Below, in pieces: positions 50,173 to 63,600 of a stretch of DNA of 64,000 nt (positions are counted from its first letter, which is position 1; the number at the start of each line of letters is the position of its first letter). A model generated the notes under the pieces. The model ran no database searches, was not told where the DNA came from, and was given only the letters and a program-made list of their open reading frames with translations. A program made the position numbers and the translations under genes. Origin of the DNA: Eopsaltria australis (lineage: Eukaryota; Chordata; Aves; Passeriformes; Petroicidae); assembly GCA_034509425.1 (NCBI GenBank), contig JAVTVJ010000574.1, positions 558,001-622,000 on the forward strand, written 5' to 3'.

Positions 50173-53100
50173 AGCTGCCTCTCATGTCAAACACCTGCAG
50201 AACTGGCTGCAGATTTCTGACCTGACTCCAAAACAAGACACAGCCGTGACCAGGACACTCCTCCTTCTCCCAGCCACTGAGAACAGCTTTTCCATATTAA
50301 AAGGTCTGACAAGAAAAGCCTAACACAACATTTCTTACAGACCTGTAGAAGAAACAAAGTATTGCCTTTCTCTGAGACACAAAAGCAGGCTCCTGTGACC
50401 CAGGCTAAAATGCCAAGTCCATGGAAACTCGCTGAGCCCTTCCTGCAAATTTGAAAGCAAGCACAGACACAAACATCCAAATTTATTTAAAAACAGGTCA
50501 TCCAATGAGAAAATTAACAAGTTCTGCAATGGCTTTTTTTCTTATTTAAGGAACAAACCATCAGAATCTGTATTTAATCCTTGTTTCAGCTGAATATCAA
50601 AAGCCTTGAAACAACATCTACCTTTCTACACAATGATGGGTCCAGGACAAATTTACTGCAACTCGTGCAGCTGCCTGCAGGGAGGCAGGGCTTTATCTTT
50701 GCTCACTGCCACCAAATCACAGCACAGAAATGCTCCCACTATACCCTCCAGGGCAAGACAAGAAAATACCCAAGTTTAAGTTTTTCTAACAATTTCTGAT
50801 GTTTTCACCCAAAATCCATTCTGTTCCCAGCACCTTCCTTTGTGCAACATGCAGCTCCTGGTTAGCCCAGAAAACAGAAATTCCAGTGCTGTTTCTGTAC
50901 CCAGCAGGCTCACAAAAACTTTTCTTAATGACAGAAGGCAGCACACAAGGATGTGTGTGTTACATTTGGAGTGCTGTCACCGATGGGATGCATTGCAGAG
51001 GGCTTGAAAGACACAACTGCTACTGGGAAAACAACCACCTCTTACTGCTGCCTGCTCATTAAAACGGGGAAAGAAAGCAAGAGTTGCTACAGACAAATCC
51101 CAAATGAAAACCAAAATGAGACCCAGAACACCCAAAAGAAAAGGGAAGATGGCAGTGAAAATTTCAAGGCTAATCCAGGAGTTTTCTCTCGTACCTTTTA
51201 CAAAGTCTGGCACTTTGATGCCTCAATCAAATATGCTCCTTCTGCCACTACTGGATTATAAATAACATTTGCCTCCAGTTCCAAAATATATTTCCATGAA
51301 TACACAAAAGGAGAATATACAGCAGACACTGGTATTAAATATTTAACTTTCTACCTTAACAACCTTTCTTTTTTTTTATTTGTGTTTCTTGCTTCTGCTT
51401 GAGGCTAAATAGTAAGGCCAACTCATGAAGCAAAGCTGGTATCAGTCCTTATATATTATTCATTAATTTCAGATGTACCAATTCCACCTCTGTCTCCAAA
51501 GCCAGACATGTCACTTCATAATAAAGCTCCTTCAGCTCAGAAATTTAGAATTATTATCCTCTGAAGAAACCAGGGCACACATAACATTTTAGGGGTTCAG
51601 CAGTGCATATTGTGACCTCCAAGTACAGGAGGACTTTTGAACCTGAATTTAATGAGGCAATTAAGAAACAAATACATGAATAATTTTAGACTGCCTTAAA
51701 AGCCAACCATGATTTTCTGGCAGCAAATTTGACATTATTCAACACTTTTAAGAAGTGATTGTAACTCCTCTTACAGAAAAAACATTCCACCTGATTTCTT
51801 TGCTTGAAGTTGGTTACAGAGGAGAGAACAACTTGCTTCAAGTCTCCCAGCACAGCTCCTTGTCACACCTAGTTACAACTCCAATTGACACTTGAAAATT
51901 ACCACTTTCTTCCTTTAGCTGCACACATTTACCAGGAAAAAACAAAATTAGCAACACTTTCAGCACCTCTACACAGAAAAGGTTGCTGGATAATTACTGA
52001 ACACATGGCTGAAGATCACCCCCAGCAACCTTACACCAGAGAATCTGGTTTGCTTTTAAAGTATTATGAACATTTCATCTTTGCTTCACTGGGATTGCCT
52101 TCCAAATCTCCTCCTCACCCTGAATTGCCTGGCAGCAGAATCCCAAAGTTGTTACTGCCACTGGGTGGGACAACAAGTGAAATAATCCAAGTCATCTGAA
52201 AGTACATTGGAAAGAGAACCCTGAGCACAACATTCACATCTGCTCCACCCTGTGGGTGAACTCCCCTCTGCCTGTGTAGGAGGTGTGAAGCTCCCTCCCC
52301 TCAGCACAGGGTGCAGATCTCTGTACTCTGCAGCTCTGTGTGATGGGAACTGGCACAGAGCAGTGCAACCACCCGAGCCTGAAGGAAAAACCTTCCTTCC
52401 ACTCACCCAGAGCCCTCTCACACTGCACCTCACCTGTGACTGACAGCAGGAGCCTTCAGCCAGTCAAGACACTTCAAACCTCAGCCTGGCAACACGACAA
52501 ATGCTCATTTAACTGCTTTTGTTGGCAATATCCCCTCTCTTAGAAGTCCATGGCTGGGCTGCCTGCACTCCAGGCTGACCAGCACCTGCCCAAGTGCATT
52601 TCACAGATGCCCTGATATGTCACAGAAACAGGTATCCATCAGATTTTATACAGCATTATCCTCCTGTCACTCACATCTGGATTATTATGCAGAAGTTTTG
52701 TGCCTAAAGGAAAAAAAAAATGCCATCATTACCCAATGGCATCTAACAACAGATTAATGCAGAATATGGAGTTTAATGTGGCATCATATTGGATTGAATA
52801 TTCAGAATAACTAATGAAAACTGTGGACAGTGACTTATAGTGCTAGCACTACAATGTGTTATCACACCTTCTGACAGAGAAAAGCATTTACTAACACACT
52901 TTCAGAAGAACAATCTGTTTAGCACAGGTTTTTTTTTTCTTCCTGTAGCAGTTTGCCTTGTATGCTTAAGCAGCACTTGTTTTGCTTTGCCAACTAAACA
53001 TGGTGAAAGTTCAGTGTTTGTACAGGGTACACTGGAATGTCAGGTGCTTGTTTAATTGCTTTTGTAGCCAATTTCCTTGCCCCTCAAGGCTCATTAGTCA

Positions 53101-53499
53101 GTCATCTAATCATTGCATGCAGTAATGCACGCTCTGTGTTTCCTCCTTGAGTTCAGGCATATATCTTCATCTGTGTTCCCCACGGTGGTGTCCTTCAGGC
53201 ACAACCTTTCTGAGGCTTTCCTGACTGGCTGCCAGCGTTGCTGCCTGTTCCACACGGAGCTGCATCTCCCCACCACCCATTAATTCTGTCCCACCATATA
53301 CCTGCCATCTGGACAAGGAGCTAATGGAGAAACACTGCTGTTCCAGGAGAAACCTGTGTGACTTTTCAGGTGATGGGTTTGTTGCACCTGCCCATCCCAG
53401 TGTTTTACAAAGGGGCCAGAAGGAAATCAGGGAATGCTGCTGAGCTCCCTTCCAAAACCCACAGTGAGGGTGAGGCTGAAGGGATGTGGAAAGGGGATG
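50173..53499. other. single-copy stretch
   Basis: No gene is supported. A GC-richer patch lies at 52220-52440. A-rich and T-rich runs are at about 51370, 52713 and 52930. Short frames have no recognisable product. Confidence 0.5.
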
Positions 53500-54450
53500 A
53501 AAAGGCAAGGTGAGAACTTCTGGAGTGGCTGAGAGTTTGAGAGCCCCAGTGAGCTCTGTAAGGCTCTGCCTGAACCTCCCAGTGAGAGGAGCCAGTGCTG
53601 GGTTCAGTCCTGTTTAACACCTTCATTATTGATGTCCTGGGGCACAGAGTGACCTCAGCAAGCTGCTGGTGACACAGAACTGGCTGAGACCCCAGAGGCT
53701 TGTGCTGCCATCCCCAACAGGATGCTGAGCTGGGCTGACACAAGTGCAAAGTCCCACAGCTGGAGGAACAACCCCAGGCACCAGTAAGTGCCAGGATCCC
53801 AGGGGCTGCAGAGCAGCTCTGCTGGAAAGGCCCTGGTGCTGCTGCCAGGCTGAACAGGCAGCAACATCCCCTGGCTGCAGAGAAGGGTCAGAGCATCCTG
53901 GGCTGTGTGAGGAACAGCTCTGCTGAGGGAACATCCTCCTCAACACCCACCCAGCACAGGTGAGGGCACCCCTGGAGTGCCATGCCCAGATCTGACATCC
54001 CTAGAATGGGACAAACAAGGACAGAGTCCAGAAAGGGCTGCTGAGCTGATGAAGGCCCTGGAGCATCTCTTGAGTGAGGAAAGGCTGAGAGAGCTGGGAC
54101 TGGAGAAGGTCAGGGGGAACCTCATCAATGTGCACAGATATCTGACAGCAGGGTGAGAACAGGACTGAGCCAGGGCATTCCCAGCAGTGCCCAGGGACAG
54201 GAGCAGAGGCAATGAGCACAAACTGACAGGAGGTTACCCCAGAACACCAGGAACTGCTCTGGGAGGGTGATGAGCCCTGGCACAGTCACCTGGGGATGGT
54301 GGGGAGTCTCCCACCCTGGAGACACCCAAAAACCACCTGGGCATGGTCCTGGGCAGGCAGCTCTGGGTGTGCCTGCCCGAGCAGTGGGGCTGGACCTGAG
54401 CACATCCAGAGCTCCCTCTGTGCCCCTGCCAGGCTCTGATTCTGCTCATT
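53500..54450 (+). mobile_element. degenerate CR1 LINE, 3' kilobase, plus orientation
   Basis: The plus strand follows the CR1 ORF2 C-terminal third in order. Near 53609 a frame reads LFNTFIIDVLGH, the remnant of the reverse-transcriptase segment before the catalytic YADD-type box, and CTCAGCAAGCTGCTGGTGAC follows. At 54075-54130 the GAAAGGCTGAGAGAGCTGGG stretch matches the conserved CR1 LRELG segment. The 3' end at 54390-54450 (GGGCTGGACCTGAGCACATC, then TCTGATTCTGCTCATTCTAC) matches the CR1 terminus. Stops and indels break every frame, so it is older than the copy at 44.5 kb. The 5' limit is approximate. Confidence 0.85.
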
Positions 54451-56073
54451 CTACACTGTATGTAAACACACACATTAAAAAACCCAACCAACCAAAAAAA
54501 AATACACAAAACTATCCCCAAACAATCAAAAGACATGCCCAGAAGAAAATTAATAATTTGCTGCCCAAAATAAATAGTAGACATTTGTAAGTGTCAAGCC
54601 AGCAGGCAAATCATATTTTCAAAGCTGAGTTTCAATTCAGTTTAAGCAGCTGACTGAGAATTCTTTGGGATCCAGTTTCCAGAGACTGACAGGGTGTCAC
54701 TGAATTAGCACAACAGGAAGGAAATATTTATTGATTTAGTACTTAAAACACCAACAGATGTTTAGGTGAAGTTACTGTACACATAGTTTATAGTTAAACA
54801 CTGAAGAACTGCCCAGCTGCCAGCACAGTATGAAGAATATGTTTTTCTTCTTTTGGAGGGCTGGAGGGAAGGGAATGAAAGAGAGAAATTAACTTCTCTT
54901 GAGTAGAATTCTGACAGAAGTAGGGCTTGAAAAGCACCCCATCAGGAGCTAGAAATCCCCCATGTCATGCTCTCACAATTCACAGGGCACTGCAGTTTCT
55001 CAGCTGCTGCATTCTGCTCTTCTGTCCCTATAAAGAGCAACAAAACTCATTTAAGAGTTTTCTAAACATTGGGGTTTAATTCCACAGCAGAGAAGAAACA
55101 AGGACAATAGGAGCACTGCAAGTAATCTACACACAGGCATAGAATTTCTGAGAAATGCAATTTTGGACACAAAATGGTGTAGAATTCTTCTCATAATGGA
55201 AAAGTGGCTAGGTTGGAGTGCTTTGGAATAATTATAATATGAAATGAAAAGCTTCTTGATGCATTATATTACTTGAGTTGGAGTAATTCTCTTGAGTTTC
55301 TATTTTTAAACCATGATAGTGTGTTAATGAAACTTTTCAAGGAAACTTCAGCTACAGACAGGGGAAACAAATTGCTGCTAACCCCTTCCCAGCTTCAGCT
55401 TAAAGTCACCATGAAAGGAGCATTAAATGGGTATCAGTTTCACAGGGAAGAAAACTGATGATTCAAATCTAGGCTTGTATTCAGTTTGTATAAATATAAT
55501 TTAAACAACATTACATAGATTCCAAAGAATTTATTACAAAATGTCAAATTATTTCCTTCTCAACACGCAAAGTGAATATCTTAATAAATGAGTAAGTAAA
55601 TAAATAAAAAGAAATATGATTATTTTTAACTGTTCCCTAAAGATAGTTAATGGCTATTTTTTGGTCCATAACCACAAAGAACATAACAAATCTTGTTCCA
55701 GATCCTAGAGGTTGCTCTGAAAGGGAAGAAACAGGGATTTCGAATACCTAAGTCATCTTGTGGGGTGTTCCCACTGCCGTGTGCAGCAGCTAAATGCAAA
55801 TGTGAGCATCCCAAAGCCCTGCAGAGCAGACTGCCAGTGCTGCCAGGTGCTGAGGATACCCTGGCCCAGCCCCAGAGCAGCACCCAGCCTGCTCTCACCA
55901 TCACACACCAGCCTGAGGCCAGCCTGACAACTTCTGCAGCTTCCCAGGACGGATCCCCATCCCCCCCATGCCAGGGTTAGACCACACACACCCCACAGAC
56001 ATTTCTCTGCTTTCTGGTTAAATCTGTCCCAGTCAAGCACAGCTGGACCTTCAGAGAAGTCACTGGCAGAAAT
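54451..56073. other. single-copy stretch, nothing recognised
   Basis: An AC-rich run at 54476-54530 directly follows the CR1 end. The remainder is AT-rich with a GC-richer patch after 55750. No gene is supported. Confidence 0.5.
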
Positions 56074-56224
56074 CCCATTCCCAACCAACCATCCCACCCC
56101 AGCTAAACACAAACCCACTCCAAAACCCATTCCCAACCAACCATCCCACCCCAGCTAAACACAAACCCACTCCAAAACCCATTCCCAACCAACCATCCCA
56201 CCCCAGCTAAACACAAACCCACTC
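56074..56224. repeat. 52-bp tandem repeat, three copies
   Basis: CCCATTCCCAACCAACCATC starts units at 56074, 56126 and 56178. The shared parts of the copies look identical, so the array is recent. The third is partial. Confidence 0.95.
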
Positions 56225-59200
56225 CTCCTTTCTGTAGCCCCACCTAGAGAAATTAGAATTATCATTTCTGAAACCAGGTAAATACTACCTACAGATGAAA
56301 TAAGAGTTAAAATCATTCTCCTGCCTTCCTCCACAGGGAGGGCATGCAACCCCATAACGAGGTCCAGAGAACTTTACAGTAATTTACAGTAATTTGTTTT
56401 AATTAAGCAAATGACTATCAACTACTGGACCACTCTCCTGATCTACAGCACAGAATAATGCATTTCTTGTGATTCCTGGGACAGTCTCCACCCTGATGAG
56501 ACACATTCTGAATAAGAAGGCCACATAACCTTCCCAACTTCCATCCAATAGATCAAAATTATGCTACTAAAATATTCAAGAGCCTTTGCTCTCACCCTTC
56601 TTTCACTGGCATTAAGAATAAATCATTCTAATACCAACAGCAGCTAAAAATACCTCTGTATTTTTTGATATACTTAGAACATAGCAATATGCCCATCAAA
56701 TTGGGCAAAATAAGTGTCTCAGGACAGAACATCTTCACATTTGGGCAGCTGAGGGGGTCCTGCAGCCTCTGTGGATATTCTGAATATTGATTCTTGAACC
56801 AACCAACCTCCAGAGTGCTGGAGCAGAGACAGCCAGGCCTCTGGGCAGGGTGGTGCCCCCAAGGAATTCTTGGGTTGGATGAAACAGGCTGAGTGTGCTT
56901 TTCTGACAGCAACAAACACCAGCCCCAGCACCACCAGATTTGTTTCCATCAAGGTCACTCCCCTTGAGCAGCACCAGGGCTCCAGGGGCCCAGGCCTGGA
57001 TCTGCTCCTCTCTTCAAGGGAACCCTTCCATGGGCACAGACTTCTCGTGTGCATCAGCCTTCAGACGCTTTTCACCTCTGGGGAAATCGAAACTTCCCCC
57101 TTCTCTTTTTTCTAAATGAGGATTGAGCCTCAAAAATTAATCCAGAGAAATTTGCTGAACACAGTGAAATATCTAACATACAAAGCTTAAAACACTACAT
57201 GGCACGGCCTAAGCCCTGAAAAAATCAGGGTTTGAAAACAACATGTGAGAAATCATCCTTTATTTCCCACTACAATACCTCAAGTAGGAGAAAACTGTCA
57301 CGTGCTGCATTTTTTTTCTTTTAATCAGCAGCTGCTCACAGACATCCCTGCAGGTGTTTAACTATTGAAATCTCAGATTAAAAATAGTGACTTATTTGCA
57401 GCTACTCTGAGTACACCTCAGCTCTGTGCCCAGGATGAAGCACAGTCAGAAAAAAACCAGTGGAGTCATTCCACTGAGGAGCACAGGGAGGTGTGGCAGA
57501 GCAGAGACCCTGCAGCCTCACAGAGCAGGCAAAAAAACCCCAAACAAACAAAAAAAAAGGATACTTTTCTCCTATGCTCTGCTGCCTGTTAGTTCAGCTT
57601 CCTTAACAGAAGTCCATCCTCAATTTAAAAACCAAAGCAAACATTCTCAACATCTCCTGTTGCAGTCTCCACGTCGAGGTGTGGCTGGATGATCCTGCTT
57701 TTAAAGGGTCAGAAATGGGAGCAGGATTCAGGGCCAAACTGGGAGTTCCCATTCCAGGGGCACCCAGCAGCTCCCAGTGCCCCTGTCCAACCTGGAACCA
57801 TCTGGGAATTCCTGAGCACAGGGCTGCCCCAACCCTTCTCTCCCAGGGACTTGGTGGCTGGAGGGGCTTGGGGAGGGAGCCCAGGGCCCCACCTGGGCAC
57901 AGGTGGCGAATGAAGTTGGGTGGAGAATGAAGTTGAGTAAGGGAAGAAAAGTGTGTGTGTATGTGTTTTCCTTTTTTTTTCCCTACCCAGCTCTATAATT
58001 GGCAATAAATTAAATCAAGTTGTTTTTCCCCAGAGGACAAATGGGAATTGATGTCCCCCTCTGATCCCCCCATGTGTTACAGTGATATTTACTTCACCTG
58101 TTCTTTGTTTATGCTTCACCAAACTCACTTTTTTGATGTTTGCTTTCAATCAACAGTTAATCCCATCAGTTCCTTCTCCCTCGTGGCCATTCCATGAGCT
58201 TTCCAGAAGCCATGGAGACAGGAGGAGCAGCTCCAGTGCTGTGTGTGTCCCCATGAACCACAGCTCTTCTCATCCTGCAGTCCTGGCTCTTCCATTGCAA
58301 TGAAGCCTGGAATGAGACTTGACTTTTCTCAAGTGTTTTTACAGTTTTCAGTCTCTGGCCTTCAGGAATTCCATGAATTCCATTTGGAACAAATGAAATA
58401 ATGCTAACACAGGATAAATTTGCACCTGTGCTCAGGGAGATTATTCTTCATTTACCCAAACCATGCAATTTGAGGATTTGAGGCTCTATTTAACACTGCT
58501 AAACCATCTGTGATTAGGATGTGGCTCATCCACAGCACTGCTTTCAGGGCTGCTTTTACTTGGTGCTCCTCTCTGTTGGGCTCAGATCTGTGCAATGTGC
58601 AGCCAGCAGCTGGACACAAACCCTGCAGCAGAAGCTGCACAGCTGCACCTGCTCAGCCCTGCGGGGACAGGGCAGCCACAGCACCTTGGCAGGAGCTGCT
58701 GTTTCCCTGGTCAGAAAAAATGCACCAGGCATGCAAAATGTGGGGGACAGGAAGTTCCCTATTAAGTATGTGGGAGATCCTGTGGATTTTGGGGTTTTCT
58801 ACAAAGGTTAGTTGGTTGCTTCCCCAGTGAAGTTAAAAGAAGTGCTCTCACAGCACCTGACAGTAAAAGAAAAAGAGGAAAGAACACGGAATTGACAATT
58901 TGCCTGGAAAGCCCTGGGGAAGGAAATGTTTAAGGAATTGGGAAGGAAAAGCTACTGCCAAGTAAAAAAAAAAATCTTCAAGTTAAAAGCTTTTGCTGAA
59001 TTTTGTTGTTAAAGCTGAACTGCAATCAGAAGTTCTACTGCTAAGAGTATCTTCTAATTCCTGTGCTATTCTAGTGACTCCATATTATTTCTGCATATAA
59101 GAAATAAGGTAGTTTAGAGAACAGAACAAGAAACTCTCTAGAATTTCATTATTAATGTCTCCCAAATCACCTTGTATGGAGAATTAGAATCCCAGCTATC

Positions 59201-60024
59201 ATTTTGGCCACACTTCGAGCATCCCCTGCTGAGGAGGCTGCAGCAGGGCTGCTGTGCCAGGGAATTGCAGGTTTGCCTCCTGTGAATGCTCCCTGGGGAG
59301 GTATCAATCCTGCCTGCCCAGGACACGTCACCTTTACAATGCCTCGCTTTGCTCCCACGAGCAGCATCACATTTTTCATTGATTTCAGGAAAAGAAACAT
59401 CTGTAGGGATGCATTCTTGCTCTGGTTTATCTGCTCTGGCCCCAATTACCATATTAGATGACTATTTCTCAATGAGTTACCTGTCCATTTTCATCAAAGC
59501 ACCTGCCCCTCACAGGACTATTGCTTAGGGCTTTGGGCATCCATTTTTGGATAATTTTCCCATTAATCTCTCCCAAAATGTAGAAATGCATGCAGACAGG
59601 AAAGTGTAAATTCCAGTCAAATCAAAGTTGTATTTGAAACAAATAAATTTATACATAAAGTTTGAAAAGCTCTGAGAGCACTGTCAGGAAGTAACTGATC
59701 AACATTAATTTCAAGATTAATTGTATCACTCTGGTACTTTAGTTGACATGTCTATATAACCACAAAGAAACCAAATTAACCAAAGCCACAAATTAAACCT
59801 TAGTTTACCCATTTTTAACACCTACATCTCCCCAGCTGAACCTTCTGAGTGCAGCAGGGCAGAAGCTGCAGGACCAACCCAGGCTGACCACGAGCTCCAG
59901 GGAAATGCCTTTTTTTAGTCCCAATGTTAAGTGAGTTAAAGCAGGATGGAAATTCCGAACAGTTTTGCCAAGAACCTCATTTTCAGGAGCCCAAGGTGCA
60001 ACAGCACTGCCAGCTACACAGGGG
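56225..60024. other. single-copy stretch with GC-rich patches
   Basis: GC-rich patches at 56740-57060, 57700-57900, 58560-58700 and 59200-59350 are open in several frames on both strands with no recognisable product. No repeat family is visible apart from A-rich and T-rich runs. Confidence 0.5.
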
Positions 60025-60102
60025 GATTAAGTACATGTATATTTTGCAGGTTTTCAAAAGGCAGATTAAGTACACGTGTATTTTGCAGGCTTTCAAAAGG
60101 CA
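60025..60102. repeat. 39-bp tandem duplication
   Basis: GATTAAGTACATGTATATTT... at 60025-60063 is followed at once by a second copy at 60064-60102 with about three base changes. Because 39 is 13 codons, the duplicated frame is kept open, which lengthens the two plus frames at 59924-60262. Confidence 0.9.
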
Positions 60103-60535
60103 GACTCAGGAGGCTGTTAATAAGAGCCAACCATCAGAAAGTGCTTTCAGTGCCATGGAAGGAAAGATTTCAAAACAATACACAATACAGCTTCTTTTTT
60201 TTTATTTATTCCGTGGTGGAAAAATGCTTTTTGATTTTATTTTCACTAAAAAAATAAGGTAAATACTTAAACATTGCACATGCAGACCCCTATATAGCTA
60301 TATTTTCATTTTTTCCCCTTATAATAAAATGAAAAGAGAACTATAATTTTGTGGTATGCTCCATTCAGCTCCAAGAGAGCAAGCCAAAATCCAAATGAAA
60401 TGACATTAGTGTAGCATGTAAGAAGTTGCTCAGGACTAATTGAACCATGATATTTAACAGGATTTTTGTCAACATCTGTAGAAACATTTGCATTAAGGGC
60501 AAATGCAATAAAACCAGTCTTTGAAAAGGATATAC

Positions 60536-60634
60536 CTTCTTCCCAGCAGACAACCTCAGTAATGCTGTACTTTGGGGGGTTTGTACTCCAGAGATATCTT
60601 TTTTAGCTATCTTGCCTGCCTTAATTTGCATGAT
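60536..60634 (-). other. candidate minus-strand exon, 99 nt
   Basis: The minus strand has a long pyrimidine-rich tract (from about 60690) ending GGTGATTTTCAG at 60635, then 99 nt with one clean 33-codon frame, then GAAG|GTATAT as donor at 60535-60530. The peptide runs IMQIKAGKIAKKDISGV... to SAGKK. The surrounding minus frame stays open for 132 codons (60763-60365) in AT-rich DNA, which is longer than expected. I do not recognise the product, and the donor is only fair. Confidence 0.25.
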
Positions 60635-63600
60635 CTGAAAATCACCAAAGCAATGTGAGATGAGGAGAAGCAAGGAGGAAGTCACAAAGAATAGGTCTGG
60701 CACGTAAAACAAACGCTTTGAGATGACAGAGCTTGAAGAGGGAGTTGAAGAAAGAGAAAACATAAAATCAATTTCTCCTTAGAAATGTAATTAAAAACCC
60801 TGAAGTGACAGCTGCAGTATTTTATGACTGAATTTACAAAAAAAGAACAAACCAGGCCAAAATCAACATCAGCTCCTTAAGAAAGGCTGAAGGAAAGGGT
60901 CTTTTATCTCCAGCCAGGGTTCTTGATGAACACAGTGAGTGCTCCAGGTGACCAGAACTGGGGGAACTGGGCTGGACAGTGGCCACAGTTACCAGGGTGA
61001 GGCTGAAGCTGATGTCAGAAGGAACCCAGGTGTGTTCTTGGAGCTGTAGAATGCCTATCCCTGCACAAAGACAGAGTCCTGACAAACCCTGGGGGAGGAA
61101 GGAGCCCAGGTTCAGGTTCAGTCTCAGGCTGGTCCCCGTGCTGCCCACGGAGCTGCCTGGGGCAGGGATGCAGCCTGGGCTCCCTGGCACCAGGCTGTGG
61201 CTCCTGCTCGTGGCCACAGGTGCCATCTGCTCCTGCACTCCTGGGAAATCTCCATCTGCCCTGCACCTGCAAAGGGCAGCCTGGCACCCTGCCACAGTCC
61301 CTGCTTTAAAAACTGGGGTCAGCTCCCCATGGGGAGCACCCAGGCGAGGAATTCTGCATCCTTGCCCACTCTGTGCCATCATTCTGCACTCTCAGGGAAG
61401 GGAGAGTCTTCTCCACAATGTCACAATGGTATTGATTTTTGAAATGCAAGGAAGACAAGGAACAGCTCATCTGGTTTTTATTACCATGTATAAACAGTGG
61501 CAAAATAATCTCCAAGTTAGAGAGACAGATTTGATTAGACACATCAGAGTTCAAACACACTCCCTGGCTGGGCAAACAGAAGGGAGTGTGCCAGCATTCT
61601 CAAAATGCCTCAATACAGAAAGGGAACCTACACAGAGAAACAAAAACTCAATTAGAAGCTAAGGTGCAATACCATCAATGACACCCTCTTTGGCAAAGTG
61701 TTTTACACTCCGTGCCTTACAGTCTGAGGAGGAGTCACACACAGTGAGAGCTGCTGGGTACATGGAGGTTGTGCCAGCCTAGATCCAGGAAAAAATCCCT
61801 TTTCAGGAAACTGTTTAAACTAACCAGGCCTGTACTGCCATGGTGTTACAACACTTACTGTTCCTAGATTATTGAATTCCAGGGAAATTGTTGTGTAAAA
61901 CAAAAGGGCTGTATGACAAGAACATACTGACATCTGCTGGCTTCTCCAAATGCATTTCTCTCAAGATTAGGATTTAATGTCCTCAGCAGGTTTTTCCCTC
62001 TCTAATGGGCTGCATAACAAATTAGCATTGTCCATCTCTGAATATGACAAATTAAACCAGTTATTCTGTACTCGCAAATGTTAAAGTGTGTGTGACATTG
62101 TGTAGTTAAACAATTCACTCAAATACACTTCTCTTCCATATTTGACTTCTAAAGGATCACAGGAAATTACTTTTGCCTAATTTGTATAAAACACCCAGTG
62201 ATAGGGCACACAGTTTACATTCAAATAGTTATTTCCCTTATTTCTTTGCCAGCAAAAGACTGGTATTTCCAATTTACTATCCAAAACTGTAACTGGAGCT
62301 GTCACTCAGGCCAGGCTGATAATGGCAGGTATTGTTTCCCAGTAATGATCAGCCCATTAAAAGAGCAGATTTTATTTGGATCAGCACTGTGGCCAAAGGA
62401 GACAGGTAAGATAACACAGGAATCACCTATCACACCTATCCAGAGTGATACCCAAACGCAGCAGAGGAGATCCATTATCTCTTATCATTCACCGCAATCA
62501 ACACAGGCATTTTGATAACCACAATATAGTCCCAAAGAATGAACAGCATCCAAACCCACAGCCTGCAGAAGTCAGAAATTCCAGCTAATACATGTAACTC
62601 CTAAAGCAGCTCTAACCTGGCATCCTTGTGAATAGGGAATATTCTGTAAATCTTCATGCACTTCTGAATTTATTATTTGAAAAGGGTGTGATAAATTCAT
62701 TTAATGCTTGCTGTAGGAATCCTGGCTTAGCATTTCCTCCCTCGTGTGCGCTGTAACACAAAGTTATGGAGGACAATTTAAACACAAAATAGAAGGAATT
62801 CAAAGTCATAATTCACAGTGTCAGCAACTCACATGTGTTGCATTTAGTTACTGAGGCATAAATTTAGTATTGGAAACAGTGATGCAAATCATCAAATAAT
62901 AACAGCTGCCAAGCTGTGCTTAGTGCAGATCATAAATACCTTCCTCAATTTCTCTGTATTTCCAAATCAACTATCAGCTGCAAGGTCAATTCCTTTTAGC
63001 AGCTCATTGGCTAGACACATTTCCTAGTTGTGAAAAGGTAAATGAACAACACAAATTCACCTTTTGAATGCATTATTTGAGTATATTTCCACTGTATGCA
63101 CTCGTGTGTTTTACTGAGGGCACCACCCTGCCTGTTTCTTCCTCTTCCATGGGACCACCCATACTCCAGTGTCAAGCAGCAATAGCACTGTGCTACAACC
63201 TTCATCTGGAATTCCCTTTCAATTTCCTCATTTGAGACAGTTTATTGAATTATTTAAACTTCTTATATATTAAACATCAGCAGAGAAAATTTTGAGGGGG
63301 AAAAAAATGATAAAAGAAAGGGGAATACATTACTACCCTAAAAGTTTCCTATTCTTTAAAAGGGGATTCCAGATTCTTCAAATTCACAGATGACAAGAGC
63401 CAGCCTTTCAGCAGGGTGAGAGGGAAAATGCATCCTTTGGAGGTCCCCAAATGCAGTTTTGACCACAGGATCACTTTTTGCCCCACTCAGCCCAGCACGT
63501 GCTACTGCCAGAGCCATTGCACAAACACCAGCATTGGGGCATTTAAAAAATAATAATAATTTTTTAAAAAGAACAGCTTTCCTCTTATCAATTCAGAGAC

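Noticed and set aside
50039..50323. Cys/Val-rich plus frame and His/Thr-rich minus frame
   Set aside because: Both are translations of the GT microsatellite.
60834..61662. Opposed frames of 227 (plus) and 182 (minus) codons
   Set aside because: GC-rich patch open in several frames on both strands, with no domain or splice support.
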